From Pseudotabrizicola formosa (lineage in GTDB: Bacteria > Pseudomonadota > Alphaproteobacteria > Rhodobacterales > Rhodobacteraceae): a DNA stretch of 64,000 nt. A model generated the notes under the pieces. The model did not search any database and had not been told where the DNA came from. It saw nothing but the letters and a program-made list of their open reading frames with translations. The first letter of the stretch is position 1, and every line of letters begins with the position of its first letter. Both the position numbers and the translations under genes were made by a program. The DNA is taken from NCBI RefSeq assembly GCF_002900965.1, contig NZ_PJOM01000003.1:248001-312000 (forward strand), read 5' to 3'. Of the stretch, positions 25,968 through 34,818 are shown one piece after another.

Positions 25968-26657
25968 TCAGCGTGCCAGCATCACCTTGCGCGAGAGCGA
26001 GGCGAATTCGCGGCGCAAGAGCACGAAACAGGTGACGACAGTCGCGCCGATGAGGGACCATGGCCCCAACAGCCAGGTGATCGCGGCAAGGGCGAAATAA
26101 ATCGACTGCAGCCCACGGTTGAAGCTCTTGGCGGCGGTGATGTTGATCTCTGCCGCCTGATCGGCGCGCGGATAGGCCAGCGGGTCCGCCGCATCATTCG
26201 GCACCGCAGCCATCAGGATCGCGCAATAGCCGAACAAACGGTGGGCCCAGACGAATTTCAGCAGGGCATTGGCCAGAAACAGCAACACAAGGATGATCTT
26301 CAGCTCGACCCGGACCCCTGCCGGTTCCAGCGTCAGATCCTGTGCCAGCCCCTCCAATGTGGTGATATTGCCGATCAGCGCGACACCGCCGCCGATGGCG
26401 ATCATCGAGGTCGAGGCAAAAAACGCCGTGCTCTGGCGCAGCGAATCGATGATATTGGCGTCAAAGATGCGCGGCGAGCGGGTGACGAACTGGCGCATCC
26501 AATCACGCCGGTAGGTGGCCATAAGTGCGGAAACCGAAGGGCGCGAGGCTGGCGGATGTTCGGCCAGCCAACCGGTGGCGGCCCACATAACGATCAGCAC
26601 CGCAAGGGCGATCCCGTCCAATGTGTCGAGCGAGAAGGTGGCGAACAAGGATGTCAT
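25968..26657 (-). CDS. DUF599 family membrane protein
   Basis: A 229-residue inner-membrane protein with four predicted helices (about residues 15-30, 75-100, 118-140, 190-215). It matches DUF599 through the YRRDWMRQFVTRSPRIFDANIIDSLRQSTAFFAS pattern seen in two short conserved stretches and through the C-terminal AAKSFNRGLQSIYFALA. The function is unknown. I chose the ATG at 26657, though an in-frame ATG at 26681 exists and neither has a strong ribosome site. It is divergent from glcD and ends exactly where the preceding plus-strand gene ends. Confidence 0.87.
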   Translation of the reverse strand: MTSLFATFSLDTLDGIALAVLIVMWAATGWLAEHPPASRPSVSALMATYRRDWMRQFVTRSPRIFDANIIDSLRQSTAFFASTSMIAIGGGVALIGNITTLEGLAQDLTLEPAGVRVELKIILVLLFLANALLKFVWAHRLFGYCAILMAAVPNDAADPLAYPRADQAAEINITAAKSFNRGLQSIYFALAAITWLLGPWSLIGATVVTCFVLLRREFASLSRKVMLAR

Positions 26658-26693
26658 GCGACGACAGTAGCCAAAGCCCATGCGCTTTCCCAC

Positions 26694-26722
26694 GGTAAAA
26701 TTGGTTATTTCATTTTACCAAT
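26694..26722 (+). promoter_or_regulatory. strong dyad upstream of glcDEF, probable operator
   Basis: GGTAAAAT (26694-26701) and ATTTTACC (26712-26719) are exact inverted repeats 10 bp apart. An overlapping second dyad, ATTGGT (26700-26705) and ACCAAT (26717-26722), resembles the TTGGT...ACCAA shape of some GntR/FCD regulators such as GlcC. It lies 46 bp before glcD and also upstream of the DUF599 gene. No glcC-like gene is in the window. Confidence 0.55.
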
Positions 26723-26767
26723 CTCTGCGCTACGCTCCAAGGTGACCGTCAGTCAGAGGATCCGCCG

Positions 26768-28201
26768 ATGGAAATGCCCGCGCCGAACAGTCTGGTTCTG
26801 TCCGCCAAGCCGCAGATCGTGGCGCGGCTGCGAAAGGTTCTGCCGCCTGATGCGGTGATCGAAGATGCGGCGGAAACCCGGGCCTATGAATGCGATGCCT
26901 TGACCGCCTACCGCTGTCCGCCGCTGGCGGTGGTCTTGCCGCGCACGACCGATGAGGTGTCGGCGGTGCTGCGGATCTGCCATGAAGAGGGGGTGCCGGT
27001 GGTGCCGCGCGGGTCGGGCACGTCGCTGGCGGGGGGCGCGCTGCCGACGGCGGATTGCGTGATCCTTGGGGTGGCGCGGATGACCGCAGTGCTGGAGACC
27101 GATTATGACAATCGGTTCATCCGGGTGCAATCGGGCCGCACCAACCTGAGCGTGACGGGTGCTGTGGAGTCTGATGGCTTTTTCTATGCGCCAGACCCGT
27201 CCAGCCAGCTGGCCTGCGCCATCGCGGGAAATATTGCGATGAATTCGGGCGGGGCGCATTGCCTGAAATACGGGGTGACGACCAACAATCTGCTGGGCGT
27301 CACGCTGGTGCAAATGGATGGCACGGTGCTGGAGATCGGCGGCGCGCATATGGATGCCGGCGGGCTGGACCTGCTGGGCGTGATCTGCGGCAGTGAGGGG
27401 CAGCTGGGTGTGGTGACAGAAGCCACCCTGCGCATCCTGCCCAAGCCAGAAGGCGCGCGGCCGGTGCTGGTGGGGTTCGACAGCAACGAGGTGGCGGGCG
27501 AATGTGTGTCTGACATCATCAAGGCCGGCGTGCTGCCGGTGGCGATCGAATTCATGGATCGCCCTTGCATCGAGGCGACCGAGGCCTTTGCCAAGGCGGG
27601 CTACCCTGATTGCGAGGCGCTGCTGATCATCGAGGTCGAGGGCAGCGCCGCCGAGATTGACGAACAGCTGGCGCTGATCAAGACCATCGCGCTGCGCCAC
27701 AACCCGGTGGAATTCCGCGAGGCGGCGGATGAGGATCAGGCCAAACGCATCTGGCTGGGCCGCAAATCGGCCTTTGGCGCGATGGGGCAGATCAATGATT
27801 ACATGTGTCTGGATGGCACGATTCCGGTGTCATCGCTGCCTTACGTGCTGCGCCGGATTGCCGAGATGTCTAAGGAAATCGGGCTGGATGTGGCGAACGT
27901 GTTTCACGCGGGCGACGGCAACATGCACCCGTTGATCCTGTTCGATGCCAACAAACCCGGCGATCTGGAACGATGTGAGGCTTTGGGAGCCGATATCCTG
28001 CGGCTTTGTGTCGAGGTGGGCGGTTGCCTGACCGGCGAACATGGCGTGGGGATCGAAAAGCGCGACCTGATGGGCGTGCAATTCGCGCCCGATGATCTGG
28101 AGGCGCAGTTGTGGGTCAAGGATGTGTTTGATCCGCGCTGGTTGCTGAACCCGGCCAAGGTGTTTCCGCTGGCCGTGACGGCCAGCCGTCGCGCGGCCTG
28201 A
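26768..28201 (+). CDS. glcD: glycolate oxidase FAD-linked subunit GlcD
   Basis: A 477-residue FAD subunit of glycolate oxidase, which turns glycolate into glyoxylate and feeds electrons to the quinone pool with GlcE and GlcF. The FAD_binding_4 domain is seen in VVPRGSGTSLAGGALPTAD and GVTTNNLLG. The C-terminal FAD-oxidase domain has HAGDGNMHPLILFD and VGGCLTGEHGVGIEKRD. GAGGATCC sits before the ATG at 26768. It heads the glcDEF operon behind a dyad operator. Some members prefer D-lactate or another 2-hydroxyacid; the three-gene GlcDEF set makes glycolate most likely. Confidence 0.95.
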   Translation: MEMPAPNSLVLSAKPQIVARLRKVLPPDAVIEDAAETRAYECDALTAYRCPPLAVVLPRTTDEVSAVLRICHEEGVPVVPRGSGTSLAGGALPTADCVILGVARMTAVLETDYDNRFIRVQSGRTNLSVTGAVESDGFFYAPDPSSQLACAIAGNIAMNSGGAHCLKYGVTTNNLLGVTLVQMDGTVLEIGGAHMDAGGLDLLGVICGSEGQLGVVTEATLRILPKPEGARPVLVGFDSNEVAGECVSDIIKAGVLPVAIEFMDRPCIEATEAFAKAGYPDCEALLIIEVEGSAAEIDEQLALIKTIALRHNPVEFREAADEDQAKRIWLGRKSAFGAMGQINDYMCLDGTIPVSSLPYVLRRIAEMSKEIGLDVANVFHAGDGNMHPLILFDANKPGDLERCEALGADILRLCVEVGGCLTGEHGVGIEKRDLMGVQFAPDDLEAQLWVKDVFDPRWLLNPAKVFPLAVTASRRAA

Positions 28202-28307
28202 ACTGCCGGGGGTCTGTGTGCCCCCCAGGCTCAGCGGTTTTTCCGAACCAATGGCGAAACCGCTGAGTTTTCCCGAGGATATTTTTGAACAGGAAATGGG
28301 ACAGGGA

Positions 28308-29393
28308 ATGCGTCCTGAGACGGAGGCCGAACTGGCCGAGATCATTCGAGTGGCCAATGGGCCGTTCGTGGTGCGGGGCGGCGGCACGCGGTCTGTCGGT
28401 GCCTGTGAGGGTGCCGTGCTGGAAACCGGCGGGCTGTCGGGTGTCGTGCTTTACGAACCCGGCGCGTTGACGCTGGTGGCCGGGGCGGGAACGCCTTTGG
28501 CGCAGGTCGAGGCGCAGCTTGCGGCCGAGGGGCAGCGATTGCCCTTTGAGGTGCCGGACATGCGCGGTTTGCTGGGGTGTTCGGGGGAAAGCACCTTGGG
28601 CGGGGTGGTGGCGGCCAATGCCAGCGGCCCGCGCCGGGTGCAGGCGGGGGCCTGCCGCGACAGTCTGATCGGGGTGCGCTTTGTCGATGGCGCGGGCACG
28701 GTGATCAAGAACGGCGGGCGGGTGATGAAGAATGTCACCGGCTATGATCTGGTCAAGCTGATGGCGGGGTCCTGGGGCACCTTGGGGGTTCTGAGCGAGG
28801 TGAGCTTCAAGCTGTTGCCAGTGCCGGAGACGGGGGCGACGCTGATCTTGCGCGGCTTGTCTGATGCACAGGCGGTGCAGGCCATGGCCTCGGCGCTGGG
28901 GTCGCCCTTCGAGGTGAACGGCGCCGCGCATTGGCCGGGCGAGGGAACCTTCCTGCGGATCGAGGGGTTCGCGGCGTCTGTGGCCTATCGTGCCGCGCAG
29001 TTGCGGCGGCATCTGGCGGCCTTCGGCGCGCTGGAGATCGAAGAGGGCACGGCGCGTTGGGCCGGTATCCGCGATGTCACCCCGTTTCATGGGCGCAACG
29101 GCGATGTCTGGCGGATCTCGGTCAAGCCATCGGATGCGCCGGGGCTGGTGGCGCGGATGCGGGCGGATGCGGTGCTTTATGACTGGGGTGGCGGGCTGAT
29201 CTGGGCTTTGGCGGAACCGGGAACCGATCTGCGGGCGGCATTGGGGGCCTTTGAGGGCCATGCGACGCGGGTGCGTGGCGCGGGACCGGGCGCGTTTCAG
29301 CCGGAATCACCCGGCGTGGCGGCGCTGACGCGGGGCTTGCGGGCAAAGTTCGACCCGCGCGGCATCCTGAACTCTGGCCTGATGGGGGCATGA
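28308..29393 (+). CDS. glcE: glycolate oxidase FAD-binding subunit GlcE
   Basis: A 361-residue subunit sharing the FAD-binding fold of GlcD (VVRGGGTRSVG, LGGVVAANASGPRR, NVTGYDLVKLMAGSWGTLG), typical for GlcE. I chose the ATG at 28308 (MRPETEAELAEII), the usual family N-terminus; in-frame ATGs at 28296 and further upstream to 28218 exist, and none has an ideal ribosome site. The gap after glcD is about 106 bp and contains CCCGAGGATATTTTTGAACAGGAAATG, here noted only as its two parts, GAGGATATTTTTGAAC and AGGAAATG, a common pre-start pattern in this order. glcF follows after 1 bp. Confidence 0.92.
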   Translation: MRPETEAELAEIIRVANGPFVVRGGGTRSVGACEGAVLETGGLSGVVLYEPGALTLVAGAGTPLAQVEAQLAAEGQRLPFEVPDMRGLLGCSGESTLGGVVAANASGPRRVQAGACRDSLIGVRFVDGAGTVIKNGGRVMKNVTGYDLVKLMAGSWGTLGVLSEVSFKLLPVPETGATLILRGLSDAQAVQAMASALGSPFEVNGAAHWPGEGTFLRIEGFAASVAYRAAQLRRHLAAFGALEIEEGTARWAGIRDVTPFHGRNGDVWRISVKPSDAPGLVARMRADAVLYDWGGGLIWALAEPGTDLRAALGAFEGHATRVRGAGPGAFQPESPGVAALTRGLRAKFDPRGILNSGLMGA

Positions 29394-29394
29394 C

Positions 29395-30693
29395 ATGCAG
29401 ACCACCTTTACCCCTGATCAGCTGAAAGACCCTGGCATTGCTCGCGCCAATGAGGTGCTGCGGTCCTGCGTGCATTGCGGATTCTGCACCGCGACCTGCC
29501 CGACCTATCAGGTGCTGGGCGATGAGCTGGACAGCCCGCGCGGGCGGATCTACCTGATCAAGGACATGCTGGAACAGGGCCGCCCGGCGGATGCGCAGAC
29601 GGTCAAGCATATTGACCGCTGCCTGTCTTGCCTGGCCTGCATGACGACCTGCCCCTCGGGCGTGCATTACATGCATCTGGTGGATCACGCGCGGGAGTAT
29701 ATCGAGGCGACCTACAAGCGCCCGTTCATGGACCGCATGTTGCGCGCGGTGCTGGCCCGGATCATCCCGCATCCGATGCGGTTCCGGGTGGCGATGTTCG
29801 GGGCCAAGCTGGCGCGGCCGTTCCGGAGACTGGTGCCCGATGCAAGGCTGCGGGCGATGCTGGATATGGCGGCGGTGCCGATCCCTCCGGTGAGCCGCAA
29901 TGATGACCCGCAGGTCTTTGCCCCGCTTGCGCCCAAACGCATGCGGGTGGCGTTGATGACCGGCTGTGCGCAGAAGGCTTTGAACACCGATATCAATGAT
30001 GCCACCATCCGCCTCCTGCGCCGGCTGGGAGCCGAGGTGGTGGTGGCAAAGGGCGCGGGCTGTTGCGGCGCGCTGACCCATCACATGGGCAAGTCCGAGC
30101 TGTCCCACACATCGGCCGCGGCCAACATCCGGGCCTGGATGGCCGAGAAGACGGGCGGCGGTTTGGATGCCATTGTGATCAACACCAGCGGATGTGGCAC
30201 CACGATCAAGGACTATGGCCACATGTTCCGCAATGATCCCCTGGCACAGGACGCGGCCACGATTGCCGGGCTGGCAATGGATGTGTCGGAGGTGCTTTCA
30301 AAGCTGACCCTGCCCGAAGCTGCGCCCAAGCGGATCAAGGTGGCCTATCACGCTGCCTGCAGTCTGCAACACGGCCAGCAGATCAAGACGCTGCCCAAGG
30401 ATCTGCTGAAACGGGCAGGGTTCACGGTGGTGGAACCGGCGGACAGCCATCTGTGCTGCGGATCAGCCGGGACCTACAACCTTTTGCAGCCCGAGATCAG
30501 CCAGCAACTGAAGGCGCGCAAGGTTCAGACGCTGGAGGCGAAAGCGCCCGACATCATCGCGGCAGGCAATATCGGCTGCATGATGCAGATCGGGTCGGCG
30601 ACCGGCGTGCCGGTCGTGCATACGGTCGAGCTGCTGGATTGGGCAACGGGTGGCCCCCGGCCCCGCGCGCTTGGCGCGGTAGGGCCGGAGTGA
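29395..30693 (+). CDS. glcF: glycolate oxidase iron-sulfur subunit GlcF
   Basis: A 432-residue membrane-associated electron carrier with two 4Fe-4S motifs, CVHCGFCTATCPTY (near residue 25) and CLSCLACMTTCPSGV (near 75). Two CCG-domain pairs follow, GCCGALTHHMG and LCCGSAGTYN, as in heterodisulfide-reductase-type subunits. It takes electrons from the GlcD/GlcE flavins to quinone. It starts 1 bp after the glcE stop. The length equals that of known GlcF. It converges with the small exported protein gene at 30722. Confidence 0.96.
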   Translation: MQTTFTPDQLKDPGIARANEVLRSCVHCGFCTATCPTYQVLGDELDSPRGRIYLIKDMLEQGRPADAQTVKHIDRCLSCLACMTTCPSGVHYMHLVDHAREYIEATYKRPFMDRMLRAVLARIIPHPMRFRVAMFGAKLARPFRRLVPDARLRAMLDMAAVPIPPVSRNDDPQVFAPLAPKRMRVALMTGCAQKALNTDINDATIRLLRRLGAEVVVAKGAGCCGALTHHMGKSELSHTSAAANIRAWMAEKTGGGLDAIVINTSGCGTTIKDYGHMFRNDPLAQDAATIAGLAMDVSEVLSKLTLPEAAPKRIKVAYHAACSLQHGQQIKTLPKDLLKRAGFTVVEPADSHLCCGSAGTYNLLQPEISQQLKARKVQTLEAKAPDIIAAGNIGCMMQIGSATGVPVVHTVELLDWATGGPRPRALGAVGPE

Positions 30694-30721
30694 GTGGCAA
30701 GGGGCGCGGCCTGCCGCCCGA

Positions 30722-31111
30722 TCAGGTGGGAGGCGGGCCGATGATGACAACCGGAGCGGGTGCCGGGGCCGCCGCTTCTTCGGTGTCCGCGGCGCCCAGA
30801 CCAACGCCGACGCTGACACCACTGCTGCCGAAGTCATAGCCGATGTCCATGCCGACATAGCTGTTGCGGGCCAGGTAAGCGATGCCGACATTCGGACGGA
30901 TCGATTGTGAGCCCACCATGTAATCGACGCCGAGCGAGCCGACGAATTCCTTGCGCTCGTCATCCGAAAACACCCGCAGGCCGATGCCGGTATCGCCGCG
31001 AGAGCCGCCGCCCCAGGTGAAGGTCAGGCCAAGGCCGAGGGTCGGGTCCGCCGCAGCGGGGGTGGCGAGGGCCAAAATCACCGGAAGGGCTGTCAAATAT
31101 CTGTATCGCAT
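30722..31111 (-). CDS. small exported protein, possible outer-membrane beta-barrel
   Basis: A 129-residue protein with a clear signal peptide (MRYRYLTALPVILALATPAAA). The mature part alternates short polar/hydrophobic strands rich in Gly (GLGLTFTWGGG, GIGLRVF, YVGMDIGYDFG, SVGVGLG), suggesting a small beta barrel or sheet. It ends in an Ala-Pro-rich tail (APAPAPVVIIGPPPT). I do not recognise the family. It stands alone between glcF (convergent) and the protease gene (divergent). Confidence 0.75.
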   Translation of the reverse strand: MRYRYLTALPVILALATPAAADPTLGLGLTFTWGGGSRGDTGIGLRVFSDDERKEFVGSLGVDYMVGSQSIRPNVGIAYLARNSYVGMDIGYDFGSSGVSVGVGLGAADTEEAAAPAPAPVVIIGPPPT

Positions 31112-31311
31112 CAGGGCACCTGAATGAGAGAGATTGGGTTTCTATACGCGACAGGCTAGCGCGAAGGCTTGGTTCGGGCAAGCCTTCGCTGGTGCCGCAG
31201 GGCCTGTGGTCAAACGCGCCAAACACGGTCATAAATCTGCCAGACTCCGCAGGCAAAGGGCAGGAATGCACCGGGCAAGCGCAGGCCGGACAGGGTAGGA
31301 ACGGAGGATCC

Positions 31312-32172
31312 ATGCGGTTCAGTCAAGCCATAGGTGCCGCAGCTCTGGCCCTGATCCTGCCGGCCCTAGTCCTGAGCGCCCCGGCACTGGCGCAAGGAAA
31401 GGGGTTGCGGTCGCTGCAGACCGGTGACGATTCACGCGGCTGGGAGGCCGTGGGGCGGCTTGATCTTGGCGACCGGGGGTTTTGCACTGGGGCGCTGATT
31501 GCCGAGGATCTGGTGCTGACGGCGGCGCATTGTCTGTTCGACAAGGAAACCGGTGTCAGCATTGACGCGTCAACCATCCAGTTTCTGGCAGGCTGGCGCA
31601 ACGGGCGGGCGGCGGCCTATCGCGGCGTGCGCCGCGCCCTGGCGCATCCGGAATATGTCTATGGCGGCGGCGATGCCATGCAACGCGTGCCGTTTGACGT
31701 GGCGCTGTTGCAGCTGGATCAGCCGATCCGCCTGCCGTCAATCCAGCCCTATTCGACGGACACGCGGCCCGCCACCGGCGACGAGGTCGGCGTGGTGTCT
31801 TATGCGCAGGACCGGGCCGAAGCCCCGTCGTTGCAGCAGGTTTGTCATGTGCTGGGCCGGCAATCCATGTTGCGGGCCGGGGTGGTGCTGAAGCCCATCG
31901 GCGACGGGCTGGATACGCTGGTTCTGTCCTGTGATGTCGATTTCGGCTCTTCGGGCGCGCCGGTGTTTTCGCTCAGGGACGGCACCTTGCGCATTGTATC
32001 GGTGATCTCTGCCAAGGCCGAGGTGGATGGCCGCAAGGTATCGCTTGGCACGCCCTTGGCCGACCACATTGCCTTTTTGCAAGGCAAGCTTGCCGAGGGC
32101 GGATCGCGGCTGCGCCCGGCCAATGTGCGGGTTCTGTCGGGCGGATCGGGCGGAAAATTCATTCAGCCCTGA
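31312..32172 (+). CDS. exported trypsin-like serine protease (S1 family)
   Basis: A 286-residue protein with a signal peptide of about 27 residues (cleavage after APALAQ or APALA). The chymotrypsin-like catalytic triad is visible as His in LTAAHC, Asp in FDVALLQL and Ser in DVDFGSSGAPVF. The usual GDSGGP is GSSGAP here, a change seen in some bacterial S1 proteases and not by itself inactivating. Two Cys pairs (FCTG/AHC and VCHV/SCDV) suggest disulfides as in trypsin. GGAGGATCC precedes the ATG at 31312; the longer frame from 31192 is unlikely. The substrate is unknown. Confidence 0.9.
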   Translation: MRFSQAIGAAALALILPALVLSAPALAQGKGLRSLQTGDDSRGWEAVGRLDLGDRGFCTGALIAEDLVLTAAHCLFDKETGVSIDASTIQFLAGWRNGRAAAYRGVRRALAHPEYVYGGGDAMQRVPFDVALLQLDQPIRLPSIQPYSTDTRPATGDEVGVVSYAQDRAEAPSLQQVCHVLGRQSMLRAGVVLKPIGDGLDTLVLSCDVDFGSSGAPVFSLRDGTLRIVSVISAKAEVDGRKVSLGTPLADHIAFLQGKLAEGGSRLRPANVRVLSGGSGGKFIQP

Positions 32173-32208
32173 GGGCGTGGTTTGGATGCGGCGCGCGGCG
32201 CGACTGGT

Positions 32209-32238
32209 CTTGAAACCGGGTTTTGCGCTTCCTACCTT
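32209..32238 (+). promoter_or_regulatory. RpoH (heat-shock) promoter of the second hsp20
   Basis: CTTGAAA (32209-32215) is an exact sigma-32 -35 box, followed after 15 bp by CCTACCTT (32231-32238), a fair -10 box. It lies about 95 bp before the Hsp20 gene. Confidence 0.65.
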
Positions 32239-32331
32239 TCAGTCATCGGGTGCCACAACGGGCCCGGAACCTTGACTGGCCGCCCTTGACCGGGGGCCTT
32301 TCTGCTCGCATCGCTTTGAAAAGGATGACCC

Positions 32332-32796
32332 ATGCGTAATTTTGATCTTGCCCCGCTGTATCGCGCCACTGTCGGCTTTGACCGTATTGCCGATCTTGTG
32401 GACCGCGCGCTGACCGCCGATGTGGCCCAGCCAACCTATCCCCCCTATAATATCGAAAAGACCGATGACGACGCCTATCGTATTTCGGTCGCTGTGGCCG
32501 GGTTCTCTCCGGATGAACTGTCGGTCGAGGTGAAGGAAGGCGCGTTGCATGTCACCGCGCGCAGGGCCCCCGAGGCTGAGGGAAAAACCTATCTGCACCG
32601 TGGCATTGCCACGCGCGCCTTCGAGCGTCGCTTCGCTTTGGCCGATCATGTTCGCGTGACCGGCGCCGAGCACGCCCATGGCATGCTGCATATCGACCTG
32701 ATCCGCGAAACGCCCGAGGCGTTGAAACCCCGCCGGATCGAGATTGGCCGCGGCTCTGACGTGCAGGCGAAGGCTTTGGAAAGCACTGCGGTCTGA
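32332..32796 (+). CDS. second Hsp20 small heat-shock chaperone (IbpA-like)
   Basis: A 154-residue cytosolic holdase. The alpha-crystallin domain covers about residues 38-130: PPYNIEKTDDDAYRI, VAVAGF, then TYLHRGIATRAFERRF. It is clearly a paralogue of the Hsp20 at 807-1220, with a longer C-terminal tail (IEIGRGSDVQAKALE). The N-terminus MRNFDLAPLYRATVGFDRI resembles E. coli IbpA. A strong heat-shock promoter precedes it and a strong terminator follows it, so it is transcribed alone, with no DUF1150 gene beside it. Confidence 0.95.
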   Translation: MRNFDLAPLYRATVGFDRIADLVDRALTADVAQPTYPPYNIEKTDDDAYRISVAVAGFSPDELSVEVKEGALHVTARRAPEAEGKTYLHRGIATRAFERRFALADHVRVTGAEHAHGMLHIDLIRETPEALKPRRIEIGRGSDVQAKALESTAV

Positions 32797-32816
32797 TGAC
32801 GGTTTCACCCTGAACA

Positions 32817-32850
32817 CAGGCCCGCCGGACAGGTTCCGGCGGGCCTTTTT
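32817..32850 (+). terminator. bidirectional intrinsic terminator after hsp20
   Basis: AGGCCCGCCGG and CCGGCGGGCCT form an 11-bp stem around a 7-nt loop, followed by TTTTTC on the plus strand. It ends hsp20 and also lies just past the stop of the convergent vWA gene. Confidence 0.9.
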
Positions 32851-32853
32851 CGG

Positions 32854-34818
32854 TCATTTCGCGTCTTGCGCCAGAGACTGGGCCAGTCGCATCAGCGTTA
32901 CCGCCTCGTCCCGGTAGCCGAATGGATCTTCGCCCCGGTTCGCCTCTGCCAGGGTGATCGCCTGATCCCAGCCCCAATCTTCCAGATCGGCCGATGCGCG
33001 CAACAGCTGGCCAAAGCCGGCGATGGCTGCGGCAAAGCGGGCGTCGGGCCCGGTGCCGGTGTCCGCGACAATCGGCATCTCGATCACGGCATTGACTGAC
33101 TCGCCCGGGGCCTTGTAGCGCAGGCGCACAAAGCCAAGCTCTGGCGCGTCTTGGGCCATCTCGCCGGTGGCGGCCGCATCGGCCATTGCGTCGGACACCG
33201 CCGTGCCATAGCGCAGCGGGTCGTTTCGCAGGGCGGGGCTGCCGGGGGCTGTCACCTCATAGAGCGCTGTCACCTGATGGCCCGCAGTAATCGCCCCCAT
33301 GCCGGCCGCGTCGGTGGTGGATTGCCCGGGTTGCAGGGCCTGGGTTTCATGGCCGATCAGCCGGTATTCTGCCACCTGGCCCGGGTTCCATTCAACGTCG
33401 ATCGTCACCTCATCGGCGATCGGGAACAATGGCCCGGTCAGCTGGTCCATCAGCACCTTGCGTGCCTCGTTCAGCGTGGCGACCGAGGCGGCACTGCCGT
33501 TGCCGTTCTGCGCCAGCGACTGCATCACGGCCTCATCAAGCGCGTCGCGGCCAAAGGCCAGAACCGACAGGTTGACCCCGGTCTTGCCTTTGCGGGCCAC
33601 AAAGCCCTCCATCCCTTCGGGATCATCGACGCCCAGGTTGAAGTCGCCATCGGTGGCCAGCAGGATGCGGCTGACCTCGCCTGCCGCCGTCATGCCTTCG
33701 GCTAGGCTATAGGCCAGCGTCAGGCCCGCCGTTTCCGCCAGTGGATTGCGCGTCTCCAGCTGGTCCAACGCTGCCAGAATGGTGGCACTCTGGTTGGCCG
33801 GGGTCGGTGCCAGCACTTCGCCCGGCGTTCCGGCATAGGCGACAATGGCCACCTGATCCTCTTGCCGCATTTCGGCCAGCATCAGGCGCAGCGCTTGCTT
33901 CAAGAGCGGCAGTCTGTCCGGCGTATCCATCGACTCCGAAGTGTCGATGAGCAGCACAAGGTTCAGTGGCGGACGGGCGGCCACCTCGGGCAGGCGGCCT
34001 TGCAGGCCGATCTGCACCAGCCGGGTGTCGGGATTCCATGGGGTCGGCATCACCGTCACGTTGGCGCGGAAGGGGGGCTCTCCGGCTTCGGGTGCCGGAT
34101 AGGCATAGGGGAAGTGGTTCACCATTTCCTCGACCCGCACGGCATCGGGCCTAGGCAAGGCACCAGCCATCAGGCTGCTGCGCACAAGGGCGTAGGACGC
34201 GGTGCCGATCTTGGCCGGAAAGGCAGAGACCGGAGCCTCTGCCGTAACGCGCAGCGGGTTGACCCCTGCATTGGCAAAACCCTTGGCCTCTGGCCCCTCC
34301 GCCATCGGCGCGCTGTCCGGCGCGGCCAGCGATGGTGGGGTTGCCGCATCGCCCTGTTCGGCGGCCGTGGATTCGGCTGCGCGCTCGGGTTGCGCCTCGG
34401 CAGGTGCGGTCCTGCGGGTCATCATGGGCGCGGCCTCTGGCGGCTCTGCGGGGGAGGGGACCGCCATATCCTGGCTGCGCTGCGCCAGTTCCGAAGGTCC
34501 GCCCCCGGGCGTTTGCACCTCGGACTGCGGCAACAGCACCACCAGCCCGACTGTCAGTGCCGCGGCAGAGGTGGTCGCGGCCAGCAAGGGTTTCACGGAC
34601 AGGCTTTTCAGCACCCTGCGCACCGCGCTTGCACCCCGCACGGTCGGCGCGCGGTCGGCAAGGGGGCGCAGCGGCGGCGTCAATCCCTGGCGTGACAGGG
34701 CAGAGTCCTCATAGGCTGCCATCGCACGATTCATGGCCCTGGCCTTGGCAGCGGCGTCGCTTGCAGGGGGCGCTTGCAATGCGGCGCGCAGTCTTTCGAA
34801 ATCCGGGTCGCGGGTCAT
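32854..34818 (-). CDS. YfbK-like vWA protein, membrane-anchored, coupled to an ECF sigma factor
   Basis: A 654-residue protein. Residues 1-77 are cytosolic and hydrophilic, 78-97 a single helix, 98-195 a Pro/Ala-rich linker. Then comes the von Willebrand N-terminal domain (VEEMVNHFPYAYP), a vWA domain with the metal site D292-T-S-E-S296, and a C-terminal DUF3520/YfbK domain (PELGFVRLRYKAPGE). It overlaps the sigma gene by ATGA. YfbK-type proteins are often beside ECF sigma factors. The short cytosolic N-terminus plus one helix is the layout of an anti-sigma factor, so I infer it may hold the sigma factor; this is untested. Confidence 0.88.
   Translation of the reverse strand: MTRDPDFERLRAALQAPPASDAAAKARAMNRAMAAYEDSALSRQGLTPPLRPLADRAPTVRGASAVRRVLKSLSVKPLLAATTSAAALTVGLVVLLPQSEVQTPGGGPSELAQRSQDMAVPSPAEPPEAAPMMTRRTAPAEAQPERAAESTAAEQGDAATPPSLAAPDSAPMAEGPEAKGFANAGVNPLRVTAEAPVSAFPAKIGTASYALVRSSLMAGALPRPDAVRVEEMVNHFPYAYPAPEAGEPPFRANVTVMPTPWNPDTRLVQIGLQGRLPEVAARPPLNLVLLIDTSESMDTPDRLPLLKQALRLMLAEMRQEDQVAIVAYAGTPGEVLAPTPANQSATILAALDQLETRNPLAETAGLTLAYSLAEGMTAAGEVSRILLATDGDFNLGVDDPEGMEGFVARKGKTGVNLSVLAFGRDALDEAVMQSLAQNGNGSAASVATLNEARKVLMDQLTGPLFPIADEVTIDVEWNPGQVAEYRLIGHETQALQPGQSTTDAAGMGAITAGHQVTALYEVTAPGSPALRNDPLRYGTAVSDAMADAAATGEMAQDAPELGFVRLRYKAPGESVNAVIEMPIVADTGTGPDARFAAAIAGFGQLLRASADLEDWGWDQAITLAEANRGEDPFGYRDEAVTLMRLAQSLAQDAK

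Noticed and set aside
31914-31980. Protease called inactive because GDSGGP is changed to GSSGAP
   Set aside because: The catalytic Ser is kept and such variants occur in active bacterial S1 proteases, so inactivation is not supported.
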